From: Thermodesulfovibrionia bacterium
Lineage (GTDB): Bacteria > Nitrospirota > Thermodesulfovibrionia > JACRGW01
Reading direction: 5' to 3'
Length of the DNA stretch: 37,685 nucleotides
NCBI GenBank assembly: GCA_919902995.1
Contig: CAKKSD010000037.1
Coordinates: forward strand, 1-37,685
A program made the translations under genes and the position numbers. The notes under the pieces are model-generated. The model was not told where the DNA came from, did no database searches, and saw only the letters and a list, made by a program, of their open reading frames with translations. This document shows, in pieces, positions 16,529-23,988 of this stretch (the first letter of the stretch is position 1; every line of letters begins with the position of its first letter).

Positions 16529-18928
16529 TTATATCTTCGCCCTCCGCAATCTAAGGGCATTACTTACCACTGACACTGAACTGAAGCTCATTGCAGCAGC
16601 AGCGATCATCGGGCTGAGGAGGATTCCGAAGAATGGGTAAAGTATACCTGCAGCAACAGGGACCCCGAGTGTATTATAGATAAATGCCCAGAAGAGGTTC
16701 TGTTTGATATTCTTCATCGTTGCCCTGCTGAGACGCCTCGCACGAACTATACCACGGAGGTCTCCTTTTACCAATGTGACTCCTCCACTCTCCATCGCCA
16801 CATCAGTACCTGTTCCCATTGCGATACCTACATGTGCCTGCGCAAGGGCAGGTGCATCGTTTATGCCATCTCCTGCCATCGCTACAAACCTCCCTTCACC
16901 CTGAAGCCGTTTCACAATCTCTGCCTTATGGTCAGGAAGTACCTCTGCAATCACCTCGTCAAGTCCGAGCTTTTTAGATACTGCCTCAGCAGTGGTATGG
17001 CTGTCTCCTGTAAGCATAATAATACGCATACCTTCTTCATGGAGGTTCTTAACAGCCTCAGGGGTCGTCTCTTTTATCGGGTCAGCAACGCCTATAAGAC
17101 CGACAGCCTTACCATCCAATGCAACAAACATTGCCGTCTGGCCTTCACTTCGCATTCTTTCAGCCCTTCCTGACAATTCACCAAGATCTATGCGAAGGTC
17201 GTCAAGGAGCTTTTGATTACCGAGACCTACTTCATGTCCATTAACCTTACCAATGACTCCTTTTCCTGTTATTGATTCAAAGGACTCTGCGTTTTTAAGA
17301 ATAATGCCTTTTTCTTCTGCCCCTTTAACGATCGCCTCTGCAAGAGGGTGTTCACTTCCCTTCTCAATACTTGCTGCATAGAAAAGTATAGACTTCTCGT
17401 CCGATCCATCAAGTGGAATAACCTCAACAAGTTTCGGCTTACCAACTGTTAGAGTGCCGGTCTTATCAACTACGAGTGTATCTATCCTTTTCATAATCTC
17501 GATCGCCTCTGCATTTTTAAAAAGGACACCTCCTGTCGCACCTTTACCCATGGCGACCATTATTGACATCGGTGTTGCAAGACCGAGTGCACAAGGACAG
17601 GCAATGATTAATACCGCAACTGAATTGATCAATGCATTTGCCATTCGTGGCTCAGGACCAATCCACGCCCAGACAATGAATGTTATAACTGCAACTGCGA
17701 CTACGATCTGGACAAAGTATCCAGCAGCAACATCTGCGAGTTTCTGTATGGGGGCGCGGCTCCTCTGCGCCTCAGCAACCATCTTAACAATCTGTGCGAG
17801 TAAAGTCTCTGTTCCAACCCTTTCAGCCCTCATAATGAGTGTACCGGTGCCATTCACAGTAGCACCGATAACCTTTTCACCACTCTTCTTTTCAACAGGG
17901 ATAGGCTCTCCTGTAACCATTGATTCGTCAACAGAGCTTGAACCATCAATAACTACTCCATCTACGGGTATCTTCTCACCTGGGCGCACACGGAGAAGAT
18001 CTCCAGTTATAATATCCTCGAGTGGTACATCTTCTTCAGTTCCGTTCTTGATCCTCCTTGCTGTCTTGGGTGCCATTCCGAGAAGTGCCCTGATCGCAGC
18101 ACCGGTCTTGCTCCTCGCCTTAAGTTCAAGGACCTGGCCAAGGAGAACAAGGGTTACAATAACTGCTGATGCCTCGAAGTATGTTCCAACCATGCTACCC
18201 TCACTCCGGAAAGACTGAGGGAATATATCTGGGAAAAGTGCTGCAAAGAGACTATAAACATAAGCGACAGCCACACCAAGTCCTATCAATGTAAACATAT
18301 TGGGGCTTCTGTTTATTATCGATTGCCACCCACGAACAAAAAAGGGCCATCCTCCCCATAGTACAACAGGTGTGGCAAATAGAAGCTCTATCCACACAAG
18401 CAATTCCTGTGAGAAGAAACGCTCAAGTGATAATCCGGGGATAAGGCCTCGCATCGCTATAATTACCAGAGGAATTGTCAGGACTACCCCAACCCTGAAT
18501 CGTCTCATCATATCAACAAGTTCTGGGTTCTCTTCCTCCTCTAAAGAAATAGTCCTTGGCTCAAGTGCCATTCCGCAGATGGGACAGCTTCCAGGGGTAT
18601 CACGGACTACCTCAGGATGCATGGGACATGTCCATTCTGTTTTGGTTAATGCTACCAAAGGAGTAAGAGGTTCAAGTGCCATACCACACTTGGGACAGGG
18701 TTTTAACTCCTTCTCTTCTATCTCAGGGTGCATCGGACAGGTATAAAGTGCACAAATCGCTTTAGGTTTTGCAGGGACTATCTCATCGGTGTATACCTCT
18801 GGATCTTTATCAAATTTCTCCTTACATCCCATCATGCAGAAATAATAGGTAGTACCTTTATATTCCGATGTGGCGACGGCATCACTATCTTCTATTGTCA
18901 TCTTACAGACAGGGTCTGTAACCTTCAT
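16529..18928 (-). CDS. copA: Copper-type P1B ATPase with YHS and two metal-binding N-terminal domains
   Basis: Inner-membrane ATPase that probably exports Cu(I) or a similar soft metal; 799 aa. N-terminus: a YHS domain (1-48, DPVCKM ... [13 protein letters not shown]), then two copies of a Cys-rich heavy-metal-binding unit (YTCPMHPE...[10 protein letters not shown] and WTCPMHPE...[10 protein letters not shown], about 62-124) in place of the usual CXXC HMA domains. The core has CPC ([13 protein letters not shown]), [29 protein letters not shown] and [11 protein letters not shown]. The ATG at 18928 follows GGAGGAAGAG and overlaps the stop of the methyltransferase gene (ATGA). It is the last gene of the metal operon. 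Confidence 0.93.
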   Translation of the reverse strand: MKVTDPVCKMTIEDSDAVATSEYKGTTYYFCMMGCKEKFDKDPEVYTDEIVPAKPKAICALYTCPMHPEIEEKELKPCPKCGMALEPLTPLVALTKTEWTCPMHPEVVRDTPGSCPICGMALEPRTISLEEEENPELVDMMRRFRVGVVLTIPLVIIAMRGLIPGLSLERFFSQELLVWIELLFATPVVLWGGWPFFVRGWQSIINRSPNMFTLIGLGVAVAYVYSLFAALFPDIFPQSFRSEGSMVGTYFEASAVIVTLVLLGQVLELKARSKTGAAIRALLGMAPKTARRIKNGTEEDVPLEDIITGDLLRVRPGEKIPVDGVVIDGSSSVDESMVTGEPIPVEKKSGEKVIGATVNGTGTLIMRAERVGTETLLAQIVKMVAEAQRSRAPIQKLADVAAGYFVQIVVAVAVITFIVWAWIGPEPRMANALINSVAVLIIACPCALGLATPMSIMVAMGKGATGGVLFKNAEAIEIMKRIDTLVVDKTGTLTVGKPKLVEVIPLDGSDEKSILFYAASIEKGSEHPLAEAIVKGAEEKGIILKNAESFESITGKGVIGKVNGHEVGLGNQKLLDDLRIDLGELSGRAERMRSEGQTAMFVALDGKAVGLIGVADPIKETTPEAVKNLHEEGMRIIMLTGDSHTTAEAVSKKLGLDEVIAEVLPDHKAEIVKRLQGEGRFVAMAGDGINDAPALAQAHVGIAMGTGTDVAMESGGVTLVKGDLRGIVRARRLSRATMKNIKQNLFWAFIYNTLGVPVAAGILYPFFGILLSPMIAAAAMSFSSVSVVSNALRLRRAKI

Positions 18929-19533
18929 CTCTTCCTCCCAACACCAAATATAGCGCTGTTTCCGATGCGTTTTACATTAATTATATCTACATTGTTATTT
19001 TTTAACTCATCTCTAAACTTCTCGAAACTAAACAATCCCCCCTTAGGATGAGTTGCCACTACACCGAGCAATGAACCTTTTGTGAAGTGGCGTGTGAAAT
19101 TGTGTAGGGGTTCCTCAAAAAAGAATTCTCCGCCTCTTCGTAAAACCCTCGAAACTTCTCTTATCGCTCTTCTCCAATCTTCCATGTGATGGATGACACC
19201 AAAGGAAAAAACTGCATCAAACTTATCAGCAGGCTCATCGATCTCCATTGCATCAGCTACCTTGAACTCTATCTTATCTCTATATTCAAGCCTAAGATTC
19301 TTCATTGCCCTATTAATCTGTTCGGGATCTATATCTGTGGCAATAACCTTTTCTGCACCAAACTTTTCTACTATCACCCCTGCTCCTATACCCCTGCCGC
19401 ATCCTATCTCAAGACATAATGGATATTCTTTACGACTTCCCATCTTCTTTAACATCGGCCCTTCCGCATGTCTCTGTAAGAATGCCCTGATGGGGTTGTT
19501 AGTTATAAACCGCTCGAATAAATTAAGTTTCAC
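18925..19533 (-). CDS. Class I SAM-dependent methyltransferase
   Basis: 202 aa with a clear SAM-binding fold: motif [14 protein letters not shown], acidic D in [12 protein letters not shown], motif II region VADAMEI and [13 protein letters not shown], then [14 protein letters not shown]. It starts at a GTG (19533), 9 bases after the upstream secreted-protein gene, and overlaps the copA start by 4 bases, so it is likely co-translated with copA. The substrate cannot be told. Its close relatives are often annotated as UbiE- or arsenite-methyltransferase-like, but the cysteine pattern of ArsM is absent. Confidence 0.85.
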   Translation of the reverse strand: MKLNLFERFITNNPIRAFLQRHAEGPMLKKMGSRKEYPLCLEIGCGRGIGAGVIVEKFGAEKVIATDIDPEQINRAMKNLRLEYRDKIEFKVADAMEIDEPADKFDAVFSFGVIHHMEDWRRAIREVSRVLRRGGEFFFEEPLHNFTRHFTKGSLLGVVATHPKGGLFSFEKFRDELKNNNVDIINVKRIGNSAIFGVGRKR

Positions 19534-19542
19534 CGATTCATC

Positions 19543-19944
19543 TTAGAGCGAAAATTTAAATACCCTTTCTTTTATTCCTGCAACATCCTTAATAACAACC
19601 TCAACTTCTTTAGTCTCTGGATTATCGAACTCAACAATTGCAGAACGATGATGTCCTGAACCCTCCTCTGATTTAACACTGGTTTTATATTCCTTCCCAT
19701 CAGCCCTGAGTACAGCAATCTCAGCAAATTTATACCTGCCAAGATCAACAGAATGGGTGTCAAGGATAATTTTAAACCCTAAAGTTCCATCCTTTCCATC
19801 AAGAGAGATCTTAACAGTAACCCCTACCTCTGACTGTTCTTGCATCTCTCCTTTTGCCTCAACATCTATAGTTGTTCCCATCATCACCATCGCAGAAACA
19901 GTAAAAATAAATACAATCACTAATGTAACTATTAATCTTTTCAT
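19543..19944 (-). CDS. Secreted protein of unknown function in the metal operon
   Basis: 133 aa with an N-terminal signal or anchor sequence (KRLIVTLVIVFIFTVSAMVM), then a beta-rich domain (VGVTVKISLDGKDGTLGFKI; YKTSVKSEEGSGHHRSAIVE; VEVVIKDVAGIKERVFKFSL). The SD AAAGGAGGTG before ATG 19944 is strong. It contains few candidate metal ligands apart from GHHRS. I recognise no family; the size and beta-strand pattern suggest an immunoglobulin-like periplasmic domain. Position between the membrane proteins and copA suggests a periplasmic role in metal handling. Confidence 0.75.
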   Translation of the reverse strand: MKRLIVTLVIVFIFTVSAMVMMGTTIDVEAKGEMQEQSEVGVTVKISLDGKDGTLGFKIILDTHSVDLGRYKFAEIAVLRADGKEYKTSVKSEEGSGHHRSAIVEFDNPETKEVEVVIKDVAGIKERVFKFSL

Positions 19945-20006
19945 TTCACACCTCCTTTAAAAAATTGATGAAATTTACAAGACAATCCCTTTTTCTTGAT
20001 ATCTTC

Positions 20007-20663
20007 TTAATGCTCATAATTCAATTCCCTTTCTTTCCTCCTCAGTCTTGGTATGAACATCGGGGTTTTTTCCATATACCGTTTATATCCATCACCGAAT
20101 AATATAGCCATCTCGTTTTCTTCTCTTTTTGACAAACGGTAATATACATAAATAAGCATCGGAAACATCAGGGCTGTTATAATAGTCGGCCACTGGATAA
20201 GCATGCCTATCATCACAAGAAAAAGCCCTGAATACTGGGGATGTCTTACATAAGCATAAGGGCCATCTGTCACAAGACCACCTTTTGCACCGTGAATTAG
20301 TTTCCACCCTTTCCACATTATTGCAAACCCAATAAACACAAGTCCATTACTAATAATGTGTATGACTGTCATCATGGTAGCTCCACCTCCAAGGAATGTC
20401 AACCAGAGATGTCCGCTTGCATGTGAGAAAGGATTCAGTGCAGGATATTTACTTCCGAGGACTCCTGTGAGGATATAGATTGTGAGTGGAAATCCATACA
20501 TCTCTGTAAAAAGGGTAACGAAAAAGGCGAGGGTTGCACCCATGGAACGCCATTCTCTTTTTTTGATAGGTGCAAGAAAGCTCAGAATAAAAAAGGCAAA
20601 TAAGATAACATTAACTGCAACGAGGAACCAGAACCCGTAGGCGTATGGAATATTTTCGTACAT
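20007..20663 (-). CDS. Isoprenylcysteine carboxyl methyltransferase (ICMT/PEMT)-like membrane protein
   Basis: About 218 aa with five or six membrane segments. The C-terminal signature GGLVTDGPYAYVRHPQYSG, then SKREENEMAILFGDGYKRY and MFIP, is the SAM-binding part of the ICMT/phospholipid methyltransferase (NnrU/PEMT-like) superfamily. The ATG at 20663 follows AGGTGG and begins 2 bases after the upstream stop; a GTG at 20672 is the alternative. Bacteria lack prenylated CAAX proteins, so the substrate is unknown. Such proteins occur repeatedly near copper ATPases. Confidence 0.85.
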   Translation of the reverse strand: MYENIPYAYGFWFLVAVNVILFAFFILSFLAPIKKREWRSMGATLAFFVTLFTEMYGFPLTIYILTGVLGSKYPALNPFSHASGHLWLTFLGGGATMMTVIHIISNGLVFIGFAIMWKGWKLIHGAKGGLVTDGPYAYVRHPQYSGLFLVMIGMLIQWPTIITALMFPMLIYVYYRLSKREENEMAILFGDGYKRYMEKTPMFIPRLRRKERELNYEH

Positions 20664-20664
20664 T

Positions 20665-20940
20665 TCATCCACCTTTCTTAAGTCCCCATCTCCTATTAAT
20701 CAAATTATAAATCGGCACAAACACAATACCAATATATACCCCATAAAGAAAACTCTCAACAAGCCCGAGGATGAACCCTCCGAATGTAAGCCATCTGAAG
20801 GCAGGCAATACAGTTTCGAGGAAAGACTTCATACTATGGAGTCTTTCTGGAACAACCAACCCGTAAAGAACGCAGAGAATATATGTGAATGCGGTAAAGA
20901 TACCCAAAGACCAGCCCACAACTCTTATATTCAGCAGCAT
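20665..20940 (-). CDS. DUF5676-like small membrane protein
   Basis: 91 aa with two or more hydrophobic helices (GWSLGIFTAFTYILCVLYGL; FILGLVESFLYGVYIGIVF) and the typical ending VFVPIYNLINRRW. This pattern resembles DUF5676 membrane proteins, which are often found beside heavy-metal ATPases; the family call is from memory. The ATG overlaps the end of the DUF2933-like gene (ATGCTGCTGA). Confidence 0.75.
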   Translation of the reverse strand: MLLNIRVVGWSLGIFTAFTYILCVLYGLVVPERLHSMKSFLETVLPAFRWLTFGGFILGLVESFLYGVYIGIVFVPIYNLINRRWGLKKGG

Positions 20941-21116
20941 CCGTGCCCTCCTTTCTTCTCCTTCTTTTCTGATGACCCCTCACCATGCTTTTTATGTTCT
21001 TCTCCTTCCTCTCCATGTCCACCGCATCCACCATGCATACCTCGACCAAAGAAATGCATGACTATAAATAAAATAAAGAATATGATAAAAACCCAGTTCT
21101 CTCTGATCCATTCCAT
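20931..21116 (-). CDS. DUF2933-like His/Cys-rich small membrane protein
   Basis: 61 aa: one transmembrane helix (NWVFIIFFILFIVMHFFG), then a tail very rich in His, Gly, Glu and Lys (HGGCGGHGEEGEEHKKHGEG) ending HGCC. Architecture resembles DUF2933 proteins of copper and heavy-metal operons. The tail is a plausible metal-binding buffer at the membrane. SD GGAG precedes ATG 21116. It is the first gene of the operon that runs to copA. Confidence 0.75.
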   Translation of the reverse strand: MEWIRENWVFIIFFILFIVMHFFGRGMHGGCGGHGEEGEEHKKHGEGSSEKKEKKGGHGCC

Positions 21117-21141
21117 AGCGTAACTCCTAATATCTCAGGGA

Positions 21142-21147
21142 ATTATA
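21142..21147 (-). promoter_or_regulatory. Possible -10 element of the metal operon
   Basis: TATAAT on the minus strand about 25 bases upstream of the first operon gene. No standard -35 at 17 bases is obvious, which would be compatible with an activator-dependent promoter, but this is weak. The interval 21117-21350 holds no gene. Confidence 0.35.
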
Positions 21148-21265
21148 AGTAAGCACAAAAACAGCAGTATCTATTTTTTATTTAAACAAATCTGTGTGAA
21201 GATCCTATGAAGGGAAAATGAAGATATTGTGAAGAAGGTATTGTGTATGAAACAATATAGGTCTA

Positions 21266-21313
21266 ATGGTGGGGCAAGTTAGATTCGAGGGTTCATTTAC
21301 CATGCCCCACCAT
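21266..21313. repeat. Inverted repeat ATGGTGGGGCA / TGCCCCACCAT
   Basis: A perfect 11-bp inverted repeat with a 26-base spacer, between the YHS peptide gene and the metal operon. It could be an operator, a terminator without a T run, or a small RNA hairpin. Confidence 0.5.
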
Positions 21314-21350
21314 AATATAATTCTTTCTTATCTCTTTACTTCCATATAGT

Positions 21351-21500
21351 TTATTCCTTCGCTGCATACTTTTCAGGATTCTTATCGAACTCTTCCTTGC
21401 AGAACTTTGCACAGAAGTAATAGTTCTTGCCTTTATATACACTCGTGGCTGCTGCGCTCTTCTCATCAACCATCATATTGCATACCGGGTCTTTCTGCAT
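21351..21500 (-). CDS. Stand-alone YHS-domain peptide
   Basis: 49 aa: MQKDPVCNMMVDEKSA, then SVYKGKNYYFCAKFCKEEFD and KNPEKY. This is a complete YHS domain with the DPVCNM and FC-x3-C ligand positions, closely similar to the N-terminal YHS domain of the copA product. The ATG at 21500 follows a strong AAAGGAGGTG. It lies upstream of the metal operon on the same strand and may act as a soluble metal carrier. It is too short for many gene callers. Confidence 0.85.
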   Translation of the reverse strand: MQKDPVCNMMVDEKSAAATSVYKGKNYYFCAKFCKEEFDKNPEKYAAKE

Positions 21501-21547
21501 TTTATTCACCTCCTTTCAAACATTTATTACCCTGAATTCTTCTTTTT

Positions 21548-21631
21548 TGTCATTCTGAAGGAGTCCCGATAAAATCGGGACGACTGAAGAATCTCAGAAA
21601 GATGAGATTCTTCGCTGCGCTCAGAATGACG
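21548..21631. repeat. MITE-like palindrome downstream of the nitroreductase
   Basis: Begins TGTCATTCTGAAGGAG and ends GCTCAGAATGAC, with internal TCCCGAT/ATCGGGA and GAATCTCA/TGAGATTC pairs. Family of TGTCATTCTGA...AGAATGACA elements; no coding content. Confidence 0.75.
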
Positions 21632-21642
21632 GTAGACAAAGG

Positions 21643-21726
21643 TTAAACCTTCGCCCCCCTCAGATACCTCGCTGCATCCTCAGGAGTAACCACATTTATA
21701 TATATCCCTGTCCCGACATCCTTCAC
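21643..21726 (-). CDS. Micro-ORF overlapping the nitroreductase stop
   Basis: A 27-aa frame beginning at GTG 21726, which overlaps the nitroreductase stop as GTGA: KDVGTGIYINVVTP, then EDAARYLRGAKV. It looks like real protein sequence rather than noise and resembles the tail of a small NuoE-like ferredoxin, so it may be a remnant rather than a functional gene. Confidence 0.3.
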   Translation of the reverse strand: MKDVGTGIYINVVTPEDAARYLRGAKV

Positions 21727-22238
21727 CTCACAAATTCTACAACTTCATCTTTTGAGACCCTCGGTGGCGGCTTCGGTATCCTTGCAGGATAGCCTACAGG
21801 TATAATGGCAACAGGTCTCAGATCCTTTGGCAGTTTCAGAATTTCCCTCACTTCGTTTTCGATAAATGCACCGACCCATACACTACCAAGCCCCAGCTCA
21901 TATGCTGTAAGGAGCATATTTTCTATCGCTGCAGATACATCCTGTATGCAATAAAGGTTAACTCCCCTCTCACCGTATCTTAAAATTATGCCTTGATCTA
22001 CGCAGGCAACTACTGTAAGTGGTGCCTTTGCTATAAAGGACTGACTGAGCGCCGCATCAGCAAGTCTCCTCTTTATATCCTTATTAAAGACAAAATAGAA
22101 CTTTCTGCTTTGAAGATTCCCTGCACTCGGTGCCCACCTGATCGCCTCTATCAGGGTATCAATCACATCCTCAGGGATCTCCTTATCCTTAAAATCCCTT
22201 ATGCTACGCCTCCCTTTTATGGTCTCTAAGATACCCAT
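21723..22238 (-). CDS. Nitroreductase family protein
   Basis: FMN-dependent NAD(P)H oxidoreductase, about 171 aa. Family signs: the N-terminal ETIKGRRSIRDFKD, IRWAPSAGNLQSRKFYFV, then ENMLLTAYELGLGSVWVGAF and RPVAIIPVGYP. The shorter length compared with NfsA/NfsB fits the SagB/BluB-like small subgroup. ATG 22238 is preferred to the adjacent GTG 22241. The substrate is unknown. It is not obviously part of the nickel or copper systems on either side. Confidence 0.9.
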   Translation of the reverse strand: MGILETIKGRRSIRDFKDKEIPEDVIDTLIEAIRWAPSAGNLQSRKFYFVFNKDIKRRLADAALSQSFIAKAPLTVVACVDQGIILRYGERGVNLYCIQDVSAAIENMLLTAYELGLGSVWVGAFIENEVREILKLPKDLRPVAIIPVGYPARIPKPPPRVSKDEVVEFVR

Positions 22239-22344
22239 CACTTTAATTATAATCTATCTTATCCCAAAATCAATCGAGATTTTCTTCACTTTTAATTGTA
22301 TATCACTATTAAGAAATATTTTCAATTCCACGGAATTATTGTTC

Positions 22345-22401
22345 TGTCATCCTGAACTCGTTTCAGCATTTATGTCATCCTGAACCAAGTTCAGGATGAC
22401 A
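22345..22401. repeat. Dispersed TGTCATCCTGAA repeat
   Basis: Two half-copies (TGTCATCCTGAACTCG and TGTCATCCTGAACC) followed by GTTCAGGATGACA; the second forms a hairpin. It lies just upstream of the nikR promoter. Confidence 0.65.
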
Positions 22402-22423
22402 TTTGTTTCCAGTTCTAATCGCC

Positions 22424-22452
22424 TTGACAAAAAATACAGATGATGTTAGTAT
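22424..22452 (+). promoter_or_regulatory. Promoter of nikR
   Basis: Consensus TTGACA (22424) and TAGTAT (22447) with a 17-base spacer. The -10 element overlaps the left end of the long palindrome, so a repressor bound there would block RNA polymerase. Confidence 0.75.
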
Positions 22453-22483
22453 CGTGTTACCTTTTTAAAAAAGGTAACACGAT
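22451..22483. promoter_or_regulatory. 33-bp perfect palindrome, likely NikR operator
   Basis: ATCGTGTTACC (22451-22461) and GGTAACACGAT (22473-22483) are perfect inverted arms; with the T/A-rich centre the symmetry extends to 16 bp per arm around base 22467. It covers the promoter -10, the whole leader and the first bases of the nikR ATG. NikR proteins bind dyad operators, so autoregulation is expected, but the sequence differs from the E. coli site. Confidence 0.7.
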
Positions 22484-22898
22484 GGGTCTCATACGATTCG
22501 GTATTTCATTAGATGCTACCCTTCTTAAAGACTTTGACGGTCTTATATCAAAGAAGGGATATGTCAATAGAAGTGAGGCAATAAGGGACCTAATAAGGGA
22601 TAGCCTTGTAAGAGAAGAATGGGAAGAAGGTAACAGGGAGACAGTAGGCACTATTACTATAGTCTATTCCCATAATACCAGGGAGCTTGTGGATGTCCTG
22701 ACAGACCTTCAGCATCGTTTCTATACCTCAATAATATCGTCTCTGCATGTCCATCTTGACGGGCATAACTGCCTCGAGGTACTTGTCATAAGAGGAAAAG
22801 GAAAGGATATAAAGAAGATAGCCGATAGACTGATAGGGACAAAAGGTGTAAAGCATGGGAGGCTCTCGTTAACAACGACAGGTAAGGATCTTAAATAG
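22482..22898 (+). CDS. nikR: Nickel-responsive transcriptional regulator
   Basis: Ribbon-helix-helix DNA-binding domain ([32 protein letters not shown]) followed by an ACT-like metal-binding domain; 138 aa, normal for NikR. The nickel ligands are all visible: His in DLQHRF, His-x-His in SLHVHLD and Cys in HNCLEV. The frame is open 42 bases further upstream, but that part is the operator and the ATG at 22482 matches family N-termini. It directly precedes the nickel transporter genes, so it presumably represses itself and nikMNQO when nickel is plentiful. Confidence 0.95.
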   Translation: MGLIRFGISLDATLLKDFDGLISKKGYVNRSEAIRDLIRDSLVREEWEEGNRETVGTITIVYSHNTRELVDVLTDLQHRFYTSIISSLHVHLDGHNCLEVLVIRGKGKDIKKIADRLIGTKGVKHGRLSLTTTGKDLK

Positions 22899-22916
22899 AT
22901 TACATGGTGGTTTTAG

Positions 22917-23630
22917 TTGCATATACCTGACGGATATTTAGGGCCTATAACCTACGGCAGTCTCTGGGGAGGTATAATACCTGTATGGATTTATGCCTCA
23001 AAGAAAATAAAGGAGATCTTTAAGGCGTCCCATGTACCCTTATTAGCGCTTTCATCTGCTTTCAGTTTTGTCATCATGATGTTTAATGTACCTATACCTG
23101 GTGGGACTACAGGCCATGCAACCGGTGCTACCCTGATTGCCATACTAATCGGTCCGTGGGCTGCAACACTTGCCTTATCTATTTCACTAATTATTCAGGC
23201 ATTCCTATTCGGTGACGGAGGCATTACTGCTATAGGTGCAAACTGTTTTAATATAGCCTTTGCAGGGGCAATTGGGGGTTATGGGATATACAGGCTCATT
23301 TCAGGGGCAAGGGGCAAAGGGCAAGGGGTCAAAACTGAACTCAGAACTCCGAACTCAGAACTCCGAACTCGTCAATTGATAGGTGCCGGGATAGGTGCAT
23401 ATGTAAGTATAAATTTCGCCGCATTATTTGCCGCAATAGAGCTTGGCATCCAGCCGATACTCCATACAGGTCTGGATGGGAGGCCCCTGTACAGTCCTTT
23501 TCCATTAAGCATTACCATACCTTCAATAATGATAGGAAATCTGTTGATATTCGGTATTATAGAGGCAATCGTTACTATCCTTGTATTAATCTATCTGAGG
23601 AAATCTCATCCTGAATTAATAAGGGGATAG
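22917..23630 (+). CDS. nikM: Nickel ECF transporter, substrate-binding subunit NikM/CbiM
   Basis: Integral membrane S-component. It starts at TTG 22917 with HIPDGYLGP; in this family the N-terminal Met and His2 form part of the metal site, so the start is well fixed. GGTGG serves as SD. Membrane segments include PLLALSSAFSFVIMMFNVPI, PGGTTGHATGATLIAILIGP and the loop GDGGITAIGANCFN. An insertion of about 25 residues (GKGQGVKTELRTPNSELRT) between two membrane helices is encoded by a heptad array. Nickel rather than cobalt is inferred from nikR. The product has 237 aa. Confidence 0.92.
   Translation: MHIPDGYLGPITYGSLWGGIIPVWIYASKKIKEIFKASHVPLLALSSAFSFVIMMFNVPIPGGTTGHATGATLIAILIGPWAATLALSISLIIQAFLFGDGGITAIGANCFNIAFAGAIGGYGIYRLISGARGKGQGVKTELRTPNSELRTRQLIGAGIGAYVSINFAALFAAIELGIQPILHTGLDGRPLYSPFPLSITIPSIMIGNLLIFGIIEAIVTILVLIYLRKSHPELIRG
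23304..23370. repeat. 7-bp-period array inside nikM
   Basis: Nine to ten 7-mers in one phase. The unit drifts from GGGGCAA to an alternation of ACTCAGA and ACTCCGA. It encodes the TELRTPNSELRT loop with a 7-residue protein period and keeps the frame. Confidence 0.85.
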
Positions 23631-23637
23631 AAATTAT

Positions 23638-23665
23638 CAATTTAAAATGCGAAATGTAAAATTTA
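23638..23665. repeat. 7-bp-period array over the nikN start
   Basis: Four 7-mers (CAATTTA, AAATGCG, AAATGTA, AAATTTA). The second contains the nikN ATG (23647), so the array provides the start codon and first residues of the protein. Confidence 0.65.
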
Positions 23666-23988
23666 AGAAATTGTTGATCGGTATTATTATATTGATAGTA
23701 CTTACTCCAATAGGATTAATCCTCCCTGAGAAATTCAAGTCAGGAGGTGCCTGGGGGGAATGGAGTGCAGATGAGATAGAAAAAATACTCGGCTATGTGC
23801 CTGAGGGACTTAAAAGACTCTCAAAGTTATGGTCATCTCCAATCACTGATTATACATTCTCTGGATGGGAAAGTGGAGTAAAGGGATATATAGGTTATAT
23901 CCTTTCCGGAATTATAGGGATAGCGTTAGTCATAGGAATATCATTCCTGATCGGGAAATTTCTTGTGAGGAAGAATGGAAATACCTGA
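23647..23988 (+). CDS. nikN: Nickel ECF transporter small membrane subunit NikN/CbiN-like (PDGLE)
   Basis: 113 aa with an N-terminal helix (LLIGIIILIVLTPIGLIL), an extracytoplasmic loop containing GGAWGEWSADEIEKILGYVP and a C-terminal helix (YILSGIIGIALVIGISFLIG). This is the PDGLE-domain layout of NikN/CbiN-type partners of NikM. Its first residues (RNVKFKK) derive from a heptad array. No strong SD is visible. It overlaps nikQ by 14 bases. Confidence 0.85.
   Translation: MRNVKFKKLLIGIIILIVLTPIGLILPEKFKSGGAWGEWSADEIEKILGYVPEGLKRLSKLWSSPITDYTFSGWESGVKGYIGYILSGIIGIALVIGISFLIGKFLVRKNGNT

Noticed and set aside
17454-18218. Long plus-strand frame opposite copA
   Set aside because: It is a shadow of the copA coding sequence with no SD and no recognisable protein motif.
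21266-21313. Possible tRNA because the arms resemble an acceptor stem ending in CCA
   Set aside because: Too short (about 48 bases), no D arm or anticodon arm and no proper T arm.
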